Part shown: piece after piece, positions 35,798 through 45,211 of the stretch
Layout: every line of letters begins with the position of its first letter
Position numbering within the stretch: the stretch's first letter is position 1
Assembly: GCF_025398255.1 (NCBI RefSeq)
Contig: NZ_JAODNW010000010.1
Span: forward strand, 62,001 to 126,000
Length of the DNA: 64,000 nucleotides
Origin: Chelativorans intermedius
GTDB lineage: Bacteria; Pseudomonadota; Alphaproteobacteria; Rhizobiales; Rhizobiaceae
Direction: 5' to 3'
Made by a program: the position numbers and the translations under genes
Notes under the pieces: model-generated
Databases searched by the model: none
What the model was told of the DNA's origin: nothing
Seen by the model: only the letters and a program-made list of their open reading frames with translations

Positions 35798-36907
35798 ATG
35801 CCCTATGATCAGAAAAAAGTCGTCGATGCCCTTCGCGCCTTCGAGCGCGGCGAGATCGTGGTGGTAACGGACGACGACGGGCGCGAGAACGAGGGCGATC
35901 TGATTCTCGCGGCGGTTCATGCGACGCCGGAGAAGATGGCCTTCATCGTGCGCCACACCTCCGGCATCGTCTGCGCGCCCATGCCGCGGGAGGAGGCGCG
36001 CCGGCTCAACCTGGCGCCCATGGTGGCCGAGAACGACGCGCCGCATCACACGGCCTTCACCGTCAGCGTCGATTTCCGGCATGGCACCACCACCGGCATT
36101 TCCGCCGAGGACCGCACGCTGACAGTGCGCAACCTGGCCAATCCCAATGCCGGCAGCGCTGACTTCGTGCGACCGGGTCACATCTTTCCGCTGGTCGCCC
36201 GCGAGGGCGGCGTTCTGATGCGGTCCGGGCACACGGAAGCGGCGGTCGATCTATGCAAGCTTGCCGGCCTGCCGCCCATCGGCGTGATCTGCGAGCTGGT
36301 GAACGATGACGGCACGGTGATGCGCGGGCCGCAGGTGGCCGCCTTTGCCGAGACGCACGGTCTCAAGCAGGTCTCGGTGGCCGATCTCATTGCCTACCGC
36401 CAGCGCCAGGAGCGGCTGGTGGAGCGGGTGGCGAGCTTCGACATCGAAACGCCGGGCGGCCCCGCCCGCGCCCATGCCTACACCCTTCCGTGGGAGGCGA
36501 TGCAGCATGTGGCGGTGGTCTTCGGCGACATCCGCGACGGGGAGGGCGTGCCGGTGCGCCTGCACACCGAGGATGTGATGGCCGATGTTTTCGGAACCGA
36601 GTATCGGCTGCACGAGGTGATGAAGTCCATGGGGGCGATGGGTCGCGGCGTGCTCGTCTATCTGCGCGAGGGCTCCCTGGGTGTGGCCCATCAGCCGCGC
36701 CGCCACCGCGGCGAGGAGGCCGAGAGCCATGCCGAGGCCATGCGGCGCGAGAGCGAATGGCGCGAGGTGGGGCTCGGAGCGCAGATCCTCAAGGATCTCG
36801 GCATCACCTCCATTAGGCTCATGGCCTCCCGCGAGCGCCACTATGTGGGGCTCGAAGGCTTTGGCATCGAGATCGTCGACACCCAGATCATGGGCAGCGG
36901 CGGCTAG
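35798..36907 (+). CDS. ribB: 3,4-dihydroxy-2-butanone 4-phosphate synthase, RibBX type
   Basis: Riboflavin-synthesis enzyme of 369 residues. The N-terminal RibB domain (about 1–205) is intact: DDDGRENEGDLI and RPGHIFPLVAREGGVLMRSGHTEA hold the substrate and magnesium residues. The C-terminal domain (about 210–369) looks like GTP cyclohydrolase II but lacks the zinc cysteines: where RibA has a CxxGD...RCDCG segment this protein reads LHTEDVMADVFG with no Cys. It should therefore make only the DHBP, with GTP cyclohydrolase II supplied elsewhere, as described for RibBX proteins. No FMN riboswitch is seen upstream. Confidence 0.92.
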   Translation: MPYDQKKVVDALRAFERGEIVVVTDDDGRENEGDLILAAVHATPEKMAFIVRHTSGIVCAPMPREEARRLNLAPMVAENDAPHHTAFTVSVDFRHGTTTGISAEDRTLTVRNLANPNAGSADFVRPGHIFPLVAREGGVLMRSGHTEAAVDLCKLAGLPPIGVICELVNDDGTVMRGPQVAAFAETHGLKQVSVADLIAYRQRQERLVERVASFDIETPGGPARAHAYTLPWEAMQHVAVVFGDIRDGEGVPVRLHTEDVMADVFGTEYRLHEVMKSMGAMGRGVLVYLREGSLGVAHQPRRHRGEEAESHAEAMRRESEWREVGLGAQILKDLGITSIRLMASRERHYVGLEGFGIEIVDTQIMGSGG

Positions 36908-37006
36908 GGCATTTTGCAGCCAGATGGAATCATCTGGCGTCGCACAAATACGGCAAAAACAAAGAGATGGACCGGATCAGCGCTTCAATGAAACGATGGA
37001 CCGGTC
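36908..37006 (+). repeat. Dispersed 99-bp palindromic repeat, copy C
   Basis: It begins at the base after the ribB stop codon and ends 30 bases before the stop of the converging diguanylate cyclase gene. Its first palindrome is perfect (ccagatg 36920–36926, catctgg 36931–36937); the second spans about 36970–37006 with 13 of 17 arm bases pairing. It differs from copy A at 4 positions and from copy B at 6. Confidence 0.9.
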
Positions 37007-37036
37007 CAGCCGCTGCGCCCGGAGCGCCAAAGGCCT

Positions 37037-38332
37037 CTATGCCTGGGCCGGAGTCTGCAGCCCGCTCCCATCGCTTCTGTCGATGGCGCCGACGGTGCGG
37101 TTGCGGCCCTGCTTCTTGGCGCGGTAGAGACGGGCATCGGCCACCGACAGCATGCCCTTGAAGTCCTGCCCGTCCTCGCCGAGCGTGGCCACGCCGAGAC
37201 AGGCGGTAACGGGCTGGGTGTCCGGGGTGCGCACGGCGCCGGCGATCTTGCGCCGCAGCCGCTCTGCCAGGGCGCAGGCATCGCCGTGGGCCAGGCCCGG
37301 GCACAGCACGACGAACTCCTCGCCGCCATAGCGGAACAAAAGGTCGATCGAGCGGCATTCGTGGCGCATGATGCGCGCGATTTCCTTGAGCGTGGCATCG
37401 CCCTGCATGTGGCCGAAGCGGTCGTTGATGGCCTTGAAGTGGTCGGCGTCGAGGATGATGAGGCTTGCCGTTTCGCCCTTCCTGGCGCTGTCGTGGACGA
37501 GACGCGGTCCCTCGATCTCCAGCCGGCTGCGATCGAAGGCGCCGGTCAGGAAGTCCTTGCCCGTGCGCGCCAGCAGGTCCTCATAGCGCTCGCGGAACGT
37601 CAGGTCGTTGAAGATGTCGCCCAGCGAGCGGCCGGAATGCGGCGCGCCATCCCCCTTCGTGGCCAGGCGCTGATAGGCCGCGAACAGCACCGAGTACAGA
37701 CCGGCGGCGAACATCTTGGCGATCCAGCCGCCCCAGAAGACCTCGATGGGCGCGCCGAGGAAGAACCGCAGCGCGGTATAGAAGCCGATCTGGTCGAAGG
37801 TGAGCATCACCGCGCCGCACAGGAAGAAGCGCAGCGCCGTCCAGTGCTTCATGAACTGGCCGAGACGCTCGTAAAGCAGGATGATGCCGAGGGAATCGAG
37901 ATAAAGCAGCGCCGTGCCCCATACCATCAGCCAGCCCATCTCCCGCATGAAGGTAAGATCGGCCACGCGCCCCGGGGCGATTTCCACCGGGATGTGAAGC
38001 TGCAGGATGGCGGCGACGCCGACCGTCAGGATGTTGCCGAGAAACAGGCCGTAGATCGGCATGCGCACGGTGGCGGCATCCTCCTTCATGTAGAGAAGCA
38101 GGATCATCATCAGCTTGCCGGCGAAGAAGATCGAGGAGCCGGGCGAGACGATGCCGAACGGCAGTGGCACATAGAAGACCGCTGCGAGGTAGGTCTCCAT
38201 GAAATGCATGACGCCAAGGGCGGTGAGGAAGACGCCGAGGCCAAGCCTGTAGCGGAAATGCAGGAAGCTGACCATGATCGTGAAGTAGATCACGGCGTCG
38301 AGGCCGAACATGAAGAGATTGAATGTCTCCAT
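37037..38332 (-). CDS. Membrane-bound diguanylate cyclase (GGDEF)
   Basis: A 431-residue protein predicted to make cyclic di-GMP. About six to seven hydrophobic helices (residues 8–222) form an unassigned membrane sensor domain; the GGDEF domain follows (about 250–415). The active site is GGEEF (336–340), and the inhibitory I-site RSID (327–330) sits five residues upstream, so feedback inhibition is expected. LDADHFKAINDRFGH carries the metal-binding Asp. It is divergent from the HDAC-like gene and converges on ribB over repeat copy C. Confidence 0.92.
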   Translation of the reverse strand: METFNLFMFGLDAVIYFTIMVSFLHFRYRLGLGVFLTALGVMHFMETYLAAVFYVPLPFGIVSPGSSIFFAGKLMMILLLYMKEDAATVRMPIYGLFLGNILTVGVAAILQLHIPVEIAPGRVADLTFMREMGWLMVWGTALLYLDSLGIILLYERLGQFMKHWTALRFFLCGAVMLTFDQIGFYTALRFFLGAPIEVFWGGWIAKMFAAGLYSVLFAAYQRLATKGDGAPHSGRSLGDIFNDLTFRERYEDLLARTGKDFLTGAFDRSRLEIEGPRLVHDSARKGETASLIILDADHFKAINDRFGHMQGDATLKEIARIMRHECRSIDLLFRYGGEEFVVLCPGLAHGDACALAERLRRKIAGAVRTPDTQPVTACLGVATLGEDGQDFKGMLSVADARLYRAKKQGRNRTVGAIDRSDGSGLQTPAQA

Positions 38333-38484
38333 TGCAGGCCCCGCCCCGTTTCCGCTTATTCGCGCCCAGCCGGCACGTTCGAGCTTGATAGCCGATATGG
38401 TAGCAGGGGTCCAATCCTGTTGACGGTCTGCCGCCGCCTTCGCCCGCCCGTGGCCAAACGCCGCGCGAGCGCCTATATCGGGGC

Positions 38485-39411
38485 ATGGCCACGCGTCTCT
38501 ATACCCACCCCGCCTTTCTGGAGCATGTCACGCCGCCGGGCCACCCGGAGCGGCCGGACCGGCTGCGCGCCATCGAAAAGGTGCTGGCGCACGATGTCTT
38601 TGCGCCGCTTGAGCGGCGCGAGGCGCCGCTTGCCGGAGAGGACATGGTGCTCCTGGCCCATCCCGAATCCTATGCCCGTCGCATCCGCGAGGCCATTCCC
38701 GCCGAAGGGCTGGCGCGCATCGACGCCGATACCTCCGTCAGCCCGGGAAGCTGGCAGGCCGCACTGAGGGCCGTCGGCGCCGCCACGGCCGCGGTGGACG
38801 ATGTGTTCGAGGGGCGCGCCGACAATGCCTTTGCCGCCGTGCGTCCGCCCGGCCACCACGCCGAACGGGACAGGGCGATGGGCTTCTGCCTGTTCAACAA
38901 TGCGGCGATCGCCGCCCGCCACGCCCAGAAGGCGCACGGCGCCGAGCGCGTGGCCATCGTCGACTGGGACGTGCATCACGGCAACGGCACGCAGGACATC
39001 TTCTGGGAAGACCCCTCCGTGCTTTACTGCTCGACCCATCAGATGCCGCTCTATCCGGGCACCGGGGCTGCCTCCGAGACCGGAGCGGGCAACATCCTCA
39101 ACGTGCCTCTGGCGCCCGGTTCGGACGGCGCGGTCTTTCGCGAGGCTTTCGGCGGGAAGATCCTGCCGCGCCTTGACGCATTCCGCCCGGATCTCATCAT
39201 CATTTCGGCGGGATTCGATGCTCATCATCGCGACCCCCTTGCCGAACTCGCGCTGAACGAAGAGGATTTTGCCTGGGCGACGGCCCGGTTGATGGAGTAT
39301 GCCGGCCGTCTGGCCGACAACCGGCTTGTCAGCCTCCTGGAAGGCGGTTACGACCTTGAGGGGCTGGCGCTTTCCGTCGCCGCCCATGTCGGGCGCTTGA
39401 TGAAAGGGTAA
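38485..39411 (+). CDS. Histone deacetylase-family (acetoin-utilisation-like) hydrolase
   Basis: A 308-residue zinc hydrolase of the HDAC/AcuC superfamily; bacterial members act on acetylated polyamines or other acetyl-amines. VRPPGHHAERDRAMGFC holds the catalytic His pair and AIVDWDVHHGNGTQDIF the zinc Asp and His; YDLEGLALS near the end matches the family. There is no good ribosome site; a CTATAT box at 38473–38478 lies 12 bases before the ATG, which would give a leaderless or almost leaderless message. xseB starts 3 bases after the stop. Confidence 0.9.
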   Translation: MATRLYTHPAFLEHVTPPGHPERPDRLRAIEKVLAHDVFAPLERREAPLAGEDMVLLAHPESYARRIREAIPAEGLARIDADTSVSPGSWQAALRAVGAATAAVDDVFEGRADNAFAAVRPPGHHAERDRAMGFCLFNNAAIAARHAQKAHGAERVAIVDWDVHHGNGTQDIFWEDPSVLYCSTHQMPLYPGTGAASETGAGNILNVPLAPGSDGAVFREAFGGKILPRLDAFRPDLIIISAGFDAHHRDPLAELALNEEDFAWATARLMEYAGRLADNRLVSLLEGGYDLEGLALSVAAHVGRLMKG

Positions 39412-39414
39412 GGG

Positions 39415-39681
39415 ATGAACGCCGACGCCGACAAGAAAGCGGCCAACGACGACATCAAGAGCATGACCTTCGAGCAGGCGCTGGAGGCATTGGAGAACAT
39501 CGTCAACGACCTGGAGCGCGGCGACGTGCCGCTTGAGCAGTCCATCCGCATCTACGAGCGCGGCGAGGCGCTGAAGGCGCATTGCGACCGTCTGCTCAAG
39601 GCGGCGGAGGACAAGGTGGAGAAGATCCGCCTGTCCCGCGAGGGCGCGCCGGCCGGCACCGAACCGCTCGACCCGCAGTAA
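39415..39681 (+). CDS. xseB: Exodeoxyribonuclease VII small subunit
   Basis: The 88-residue small chain of exonuclease [31 protein letters not shown] is the conserved helical core; AAGGG precedes the ATG. It overlaps no gene but is only 3 bases from the HDAC-like stop and 11 bases before dxs. xseB next to dxs is a common alphaproteobacterial and gammaproteobacterial arrangement. The large subunit gene xseA is not in the window. Confidence 0.95.
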   Translation: MNADADKKAANDDIKSMTFEQALEALENIVNDLERGDVPLEQSIRIYERGEALKAHCDRLLKAAEDKVEKIRLSREGAPAGTEPLDPQ

Positions 39682-39692
39682 AGCCAGACCCC

Positions 39693-41639
39693 ATGTCCCG
39701 CAAACCGGCAACCAGCGAGAACGAAGTGAAATCGCCCCCCGAAACGCCGCTTCTGGACACCGTTCGCATTCCCGCGGACCTGAAGCGGCTTGAGGAAAAG
39801 CAGCTTCCGCGGCTTGCCGAGGAGCTGCGCGCGGAGGTCATCGACGCCGTGTCGCAGACCGGGGGGCATCTGGGCGCCGGGCTGGGCGTGGTGGAGCTCA
39901 CCGTGGCGCTGCACTATGTCTTCGACACGCCGGAAGACCGGCTGATCTGGGATGTCGGGCACCAGGCCTATCCGCACAAGATTCTCACCGGCCGGCGCGA
40001 CCGCATCCGCACGCTGCGCCAGGAGGGCGGGCTTTCGGGCTTTACCAAGCGCGCGGAAAGCCCGTATGACCCCTTCGGGGCCGCCCATTCCTCCACCTCC
40101 ATCTCCGCCGGCCTCGGCATGGCCGTGGCGCGGGACCTTTCCGGCGAGCGCCGCCACGTGATCGCCGTGATCGGCGATGGCGCCATGTCGGCGGGCATGG
40201 CCTATGAGGCGATGAACAATGCCGGTGCCCTCGATGCGCGCCTCATCGTCATCCTCAACGACAACGACATGTCCATCGCGCCGCCAACCGGGGCCATGAG
40301 CGCCTATCTGGCGCGGCTGGCCTCCGGGCGGGCCTATCAGGGCATTCGCGATTTCGGCAAGAGGCTGACGGCCCATCTGGGCAAGAGCGTCGACCGGGCC
40401 ATCACCCGCGCCGTGGAGCACGCGCGCGGCTATGTGACCGGCGGCACGCTCTTCGAGGAGATGGGCTTTCTCCACATCGGCCCCATCGACGGCCACAATC
40501 TGGAGCACCTCGTGCCGGTGCTGAAGAATGTGCGCGACCATGGCAGCGGGCCGGTGCTCATCCATGTCGTCACCCAGAAGGGCAAGGGCTATCCGCCGGC
40601 CGAGGCGGCGGCAGACAAGTATCACGGCGTCGCCAAGTTCGACGTCATCACCGGCGCTCAGGCCAAGGCGCCGGCCAATGCGCCGAGCTACACCAAGGTG
40701 TTCGCGCAGGCGCTTGTCGAGGAGGCGCGCGAGGACGACAAGATTGTCGCCATCACCGCCGCCATGCCTTCCGGCACCGGGCTCGACCTGTTCGGCAAGG
40801 AGTTTCCCGAGCGCACCTTCGATGTCGGCATCGCCGAACAGCACGCCGTCACCTTCGCCGCCGGCCTGGCCTCGGAGGGGTACCGGCCGTTCACCGCCAT
40901 CTATTCCACCTTCCTGCAGCGTGCCTACGATCAGGTGGTGCACGACGTGGCGATCCAGAATCTGCCGGTGCGATTCGCCATCGACCGCGCCGGCTTCGTG
41001 GGGGCCGACGGCGCCACCCATTGCGGCGCGTTCGACATCACCTATCTTTCGACGCTGCCCAATTTCGTTGTCATGGCGGCCAGCGACGAGGCGGAGCTGA
41101 AGCACATGGTGCGCACCGCCGCGCGTCACGATGCAGGCCCCATCGCCTTCCGCTATCCGCGCGGCAACGGCGTCGGCGTGGAGATGCCGGAGCGCGGGCA
41201 GCGGCTCGAAATCGGCAAGGGCCGCGTGTTGCGCGAAGGCGGCAAGGTGGCGCTCCTGTCGCTCGGCGCGCGCCTGGCCGACTGCCTGAAGGCGGCCGAC
41301 GAGCTGGAGGCGGCGGGGCTTTCCACCACGGTTGCCGACGCGCGCTTTGCCAAGCCGCTGGACTGCGAGCTTATCGTGCGGCTGGCGCGCGAGCACCAGG
41401 TTCTCGTCACCATCGAGGAAGGCGCCATCGGCGGTTTCGGCGCTCACGTGCTGCATTTCCTTGCCCATCGGGGCCTGCTCGAAAACGGCCTCAAGGTGCG
41501 CCCGCTGGTGATGCCGGACATCTTCATGGACCAGGCGAAGCCGGAGAAGATGTATGCCGATGCGGGTCTGGACGCGGCCGGCATCGTGCGCACGGTTTTC
41601 GCCGCGCTGGGCCAGGAGGCACGGGCCGCGCGGGCCTGA
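39693..41639 (+). CDS. dxs: 1-deoxy-D-xylulose-5-phosphate synthase
   Basis: First and usually rate-limiting step of the MEP pathway, a thiamine-diphosphate enzyme of 648 residues. [18 protein letters not shown], the diphosphate-binding [18 protein letters not shown], and the [18 protein letters not shown] block of the second domain are present; a transketolase C-terminal domain ends the protein. The ATG at 39693 follows xseB by 11 bases; an earlier in-frame start would overlap xseB. tlyA follows after 49 bases. Confidence 0.97.
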   Translation: MSRKPATSENEVKSPPETPLLDTVRIPADLKRLEEKQLPRLAEELRAEVIDAVSQTGGHLGAGLGVVELTVALHYVFDTPEDRLIWDVGHQAYPHKILTGRRDRIRTLRQEGGLSGFTKRAESPYDPFGAAHSSTSISAGLGMAVARDLSGERRHVIAVIGDGAMSAGMAYEAMNNAGALDARLIVILNDNDMSIAPPTGAMSAYLARLASGRAYQGIRDFGKRLTAHLGKSVDRAITRAVEHARGYVTGGTLFEEMGFLHIGPIDGHNLEHLVPVLKNVRDHGSGPVLIHVVTQKGKGYPPAEAAADKYHGVAKFDVITGAQAKAPANAPSYTKVFAQALVEEAREDDKIVAITAAMPSGTGLDLFGKEFPERTFDVGIAEQHAVTFAAGLASEGYRPFTAIYSTFLQRAYDQVVHDVAIQNLPVRFAIDRAGFVGADGATHCGAFDITYLSTLPNFVVMAASDEAELKHMVRTAARHDAGPIAFRYPRGNGVGVEMPERGQRLEIGKGRVLREGGKVALLSLGARLADCLKAADELEAAGLSTTVADARFAKPLDCELIVRLAREHQVLVTIEEGAIGGFGAHVLHFLAHRGLLENGLKVRPLVMPDIFMDQAKPEKMYADAGLDAAGIVRTVFAALGQEARAARA

Positions 41640-41688
41640 CGGCAACCCGCCGTGGACGGCTGCCGCCATCCGGCCCCTGAAAGGTACG

Positions 41689-42441
41689 ATGACCGCGACA
41701 CCAGCCCGCCTCCGTCTCGACCAGCTTCTGGTCGAGCGCGGCCTGTTCGAGAGCCGCGCCCGCGCGCGCGATGCGGTGTTGCGCGGCACGGTGCGTGTTG
41801 CGGGCACACTGGCGGCCAAGCCCGGACAGCCGGTTCCCGCCGACGCCGAAATCGCCGTGGAGGACCCGGCGCGCGGCTATGTCTCGCGCGCCGCCCTGAA
41901 GCTTGTTCACGGGCTCGAAGCCTTCGGCCTCGACCCGGCCGGTTCCCATGCGCTCGACATCGGCGCCTCCACCGGCGGTTTCACGCAGGTGCTCCTGGAG
42001 CGGGGGGCGGCCCATGTGACGGCGCTCGACGTCGGCCATGGCCAGATGGACCCGCGCGTAAGGGCAGACCCGCGCGTCACCTGTCTCGAAGGGGTGAACG
42101 CCCGCCACCTCACGCCGGCCATCATCGGCCATGTGCCGGATTTTCTCGTCTGCGATGTCAGCTTCATTTCGCTGAAACTCGCGCTGCCGCCGGCGCTCGC
42201 CCTTGCCGCGCCGGGAGCGCGGGGCCTCTTCCTCGTCAAGCCGCAGTTCGAGGCAGGCCGCGCGGCAATCGGCAAGGGCGGGCTTCTGCGCGTGCCCGAG
42301 AAGGGGCGCGCGGTTGCCGAGGCCATGCGCACCTGGCTGGAGACGAATGCGGGCTGGCGCGCCATCGGCCTTGCCGCCTCGCCCATCGAGGGCGGTGACG
42401 GCAACCAGGAGTTCCTGCTTGCAGGGCTCAAGGCGCCATGA
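41689..42441 (+). CDS. tlyA: TlyA-family rRNA 2'-O-methyltransferase / hemolysin-like
   Basis: A 250-residue protein with an N-terminal S4 RNA-binding domain (RLRLDQLLVERGLFESRARARDAVL) and an FtsJ-type methyltransferase domain; the SAM loop is LDIGASTGGFTQVLLERGA and K/D residues in CDVSFISLKL and LVKPQFEAGR match the K-D-K-E tetrad region. TlyA methylates 16S/23S rRNA in mycobacteria; many annotated hemolysins of this family are such methyltransferases. The stop overlaps the next gene by 4 bases. Confidence 0.9.
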   Translation: MTATPARLRLDQLLVERGLFESRARARDAVLRGTVRVAGTLAAKPGQPVPADAEIAVEDPARGYVSRAALKLVHGLEAFGLDPAGSHALDIGASTGGFTQVLLERGAAHVTALDVGHGQMDPRVRADPRVTCLEGVNARHLTPAIIGHVPDFLVCDVSFISLKLALPPALALAAPGARGLFLVKPQFEAGRAAIGKGGLLRVPEKGRAVAEAMRTWLETNAGWRAIGLAASPIEGGDGNQEFLLAGLKAP

Positions 42442-43673
42442 CCACGACGCTGCGCATCGAGGCGCTGGGTGCCCAGGGCGACGGCGTAGCACAGACGCCG
42501 GGCGGGACGGTCTATGTGCCGTTCGCCCTGCCGGGGGAGAGCGTATCGGCCGAGGTGAAAGGGCAGCGTGGCAGGCTTCTGGAGGTGGAGACGCCCTCGC
42601 CGCGGCGGGTGCCGCCCGCCTGCCGGCACTTCGGCACCTGCGGCGGCTGCGCGGTGCAGCATCTCGAACCGCAGGCCTATGCGGCGTGGAAGCGCGAAAA
42701 GGTGGTGCAGGCCCTCGCCAGCCGGGGGCTCGATGCCGAGGTGGCGCCGCTTCTGGCCTGCCCGCCCGCCTCGCGCCGCCGCCTGGTGCTGACGGCGCGC
42801 GTGGCGGGGGGCCGTGCCCTGCTTGGCTTCAATGCGGCGCAGTCGCACCGCATCGTGGACATCGAGGAATGTCCGGTCGCCATGCCGCAGATCGTTGCCG
42901 CCCTGCCGGGGCTGCGTCGTCTCGCCGTGCTGCTTATGGGGTCGGGAAAGCCGTTCCGCCTCACCGCCACGGCAACCGCAGGCGGCCTCGACATCGCGGC
43001 GGAGGGCGCCGGCGCGGTGGGCGAGAAGCGGCGGCAACAGGCCGTGGCCTGGGCGCTTGCGGAAGGCCATGCGCGCCTCTCTCTCGACGGTGAGGTGCTC
43101 GTGGAGCGGGCAAGGCCGACGGTGGACTGTTCGGGCGTGGCGGTCGTGCCGCCGCCTGGCGGCTTTCTGCAGGCGGTGGCCGCAGCGGAGGAGGCGATGG
43201 CCGCCCTGGCGGCAGAGCACCTGCAGGGCGCGCGCCACGTGGCCGATCTCTTCGCCGGCAGTGGCGCCTTTGCGCTGCGTCTGGCCGCAGCGATGCGCGT
43301 GCACGCGGTGGAGGGGGAGGCGACCGCTCTCGCCGCGCTCGAAACAGCGGCCAGGGCCGCCCCCGGCCTCAAGCCGCTGACCGCCGAGCGGCGCGACCTT
43401 TTCCACCGGCCGCTGACGACGCGCGAGCTCGCTGCCTTCGACGGCCTCGTCTTCGATCCGCCGCGCGCCGGCGCCGAGGCGCAGAGCAGGCAGATCGCCC
43501 GCTCCGCCGTGCGCCGCGTGGCCGCCGTCTCGTGCAATCCCGGCACGCTGGCCCGCGATCTGGCGATTCTGGTGGCGGGCGGCTATCGCCTCGTCCGCGT
43601 GGTGCCGATCGACCAGTTCCTGTGGTCGCCGCATGTGGAGGCGGTGGCGCTGCTGGAGCGGGCGCGGCGATAG
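42438..43673 (+). CDS. TrmA/RlmD-family RNA (uracil-C5) methyltransferase
   Basis: A 411-residue class I methyltransferase with an N-terminal TRAM-like region, then a 4Fe-4S cluster motif (CRHFGTCGGC plus a later Cys in IEECPVAMPQI), and a C-terminal SAM fold with DLFAGSGAFALRLA. The catalytic cysteine is in AAVSCNPGTLARDL. The family methylates U54 of tRNA or U747/U1939 of 23S rRNA; the exact target is not decidable here. It overlaps tlyA by 4 bases, linking two RNA-methylation genes to the dxs operon, and converges with tldD. Confidence 0.88.
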   Translation: MTTTLRIEALGAQGDGVAQTPGGTVYVPFALPGESVSAEVKGQRGRLLEVETPSPRRVPPACRHFGTCGGCAVQHLEPQAYAAWKREKVVQALASRGLDAEVAPLLACPPASRRRLVLTARVAGGRALLGFNAAQSHRIVDIEECPVAMPQIVAALPGLRRLAVLLMGSGKPFRLTATATAGGLDIAAEGAGAVGEKRRQQAVAWALAEGHARLSLDGEVLVERARPTVDCSGVAVVPPPGGFLQAVAAAEEAMAALAAEHLQGARHVADLFAGSGAFALRLAAAMRVHAVEGEATALAALETAARAAPGLKPLTAERRDLFHRPLTTRELAAFDGLVFDPPRAGAEAQSRQIARSAVRRVAAVSCNPGTLARDLAILVAGGYRLVRVVPIDQFLWSPHVEAVALLERARR

Positions 43674-43700
43674 AGCCCGGACACCCGTGCGGCGGCGCAG

Positions 43701-45119
43701 CTACTGCGCCTGCGTGCCGCCCACCGTCATCCGGTCCATCCTGAGATGCGGCTGGCCAACGCCCACCGGCACCCCCTGGCCGTTCTTGCCGCACATGCCG
43801 ACGCCGGGGTCGAGCTTCATGTCGTTGCCGATCATGCTCACCCGGTGCATGGCGTCCGGCCCGTTGCCGATCAGCATGGCGCCCTTGATGGGGTGCGTCA
43901 CCTTGCCGTCTTCGATCATGTAGGCCTCGGTGCAGCCGAAGACGAACTTGCCGGAGGTGATGTCCACCTGCCCGCCGCCGAAGGAGACGGCATAGATGCC
44001 CTTCTTGACCGAGGCGATGATCTCTTCCGGCGTGTGGTCGCCGGCCAGCATGAAGGTGTTGGTCATGCGCGGCATGGGCTCGTGCGCGTAGGATTCGCGC
44101 CGCCCGTTTCCGGTGGGCTTCATGCCCATCAGCCGTGCGTTGAGCCGGTCCTGCATGTAGCCCACCAGCTTGCCGTCCTCGATCAGCACGTTGTGGGCGG
44201 AAGGCGTGCCCTCGTCGTCGATGGTAAGCGAGCCGCGCCTTTCGGCGATGGTGCCGTCATCGACCACCGTGACGCCCTTGGCAGCCACCTGGCTGCCCAA
44301 TAGGCCCGCGAAGGCAGAGGTCTTCTTGCGGTTGAAATCGCCCTCCAGCCCGTGGCCCACGGCCTCGTGCAGCATGACGCCCGGCCAGCCGCTGGCCAGC
44401 ACGATGTCGAAGGTGCCGGCGGGGGCGGGCGCGGCCTCAAGGTTCACCAGCGCCTGCCGCAGCGCCTCGCCGGCGGCGAATCGCCAGGAGTCCTCGGCCA
44501 CGAACGCGCCGAATCCCTTGCGCCCGCCCATGCCGTAGGAGCCGGTTTCCTGCCGGTCGCCCTGGCCGACGACGACCGCGACGTTGATGCGCACGAGCGG
44601 CCGGATGTCGCGCACCAGCTGGCCGTCGGCGCGCAGGATCTCCACCTGCTGCCATGAGGCGGCGAGCGACGCCGTCACCTGACGCACGCGGTCGTCCTTC
44701 GCCCTCAGCCAGGCGTCGATCTCCTGAAGGAGCTTCGCCTTCTCCTCGAAGCCCGGCGCGGCGATGGGGTTGTCCTCGCCGTAAAGGTGCCGGTTGGTGC
44801 CGGGGGGCGGGGCGGCAAGCCGCCCGGAATGGCCGCTCTTGACGGCTGAAACCGCGTCCGCCGCCCGCCGCAGGGCCGCCTCGGAAAGCTCGCTGGAATG
44901 GGCATAGCCCGTCGCCTCGCCGGCCACGGCGCGCAGCCCGAAGCCCTGGTCGGTGTTGAAATTCGCGGTTTTCAGCCGGCCATTGTCGAACACCAGCGCC
45001 TCGCCCTCGCGATATTCGAGATACAGCTCGCCGTCGTCGGCGCCCGAGATGGCCTGCGAGACAAGGGACCTGAGCTTCTCGGCCGAGCAGTCGAAGGAAT
45101 CGATGAGAGAATGGGGCAT
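43701..45119 (-). CDS. tldD: Metalloprotease TldD
   Basis: A 472-residue member of the TldD/PmbA (U62) family; with TldE it forms a zinc protease that trims peptides such as microcins or antitoxins. The zinc motif HExxxH is present in MLHEAVGHGLEGDFNRK. The ATG at 45119 (MPHSLIDSFD) is taken over an earlier in-frame start that runs through Gly/His residues. The partner tldE/pmbA is not in the window. It is followed upstream by the IalB-type gene on the same strand. Confidence 0.95.
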   Translation of the reverse strand: MPHSLIDSFDCSAEKLRSLVSQAISGADDGELYLEYREGEALVFDNGRLKTANFNTDQGFGLRAVAGEATGYAHSSELSEAALRRAADAVSAVKSGHSGRLAAPPPGTNRHLYGEDNPIAAPGFEEKAKLLQEIDAWLRAKDDRVRQVTASLAASWQQVEILRADGQLVRDIRPLVRINVAVVVGQGDRQETGSYGMGGRKGFGAFVAEDSWRFAAGEALRQALVNLEAAPAPAGTFDIVLASGWPGVMLHEAVGHGLEGDFNRKKTSAFAGLLGSQVAAKGVTVVDDGTIAERRGSLTIDDEGTPSAHNVLIEDGKLVGYMQDRLNARLMGMKPTGNGRRESYAHEPMPRMTNTFMLAGDHTPEEIIASVKKGIYAVSFGGGQVDITSGKFVFGCTEAYMIEDGKVTHPIKGAMLIGNGPDAMHRVSMIGNDMKLDPGVGMCGKNGQGVPVGVGQPHLRMDRMTVGGTQAQ

Positions 45120-45211
45120 GGCGGATGTCCTGTGCTGACCCCAACCATTTAAGGGCAAGTGCCGGGCCGATCCAGTGCCGGCGGGCAAGAAAAGCCGGCG
45201 GCGGACAGGGC

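Noticed and set aside
39552-41819. 755-codon open frame antisense to dxs
   Set aside because: Shadow of the dxs coding frame; no ribosome site and no recognisable domain.
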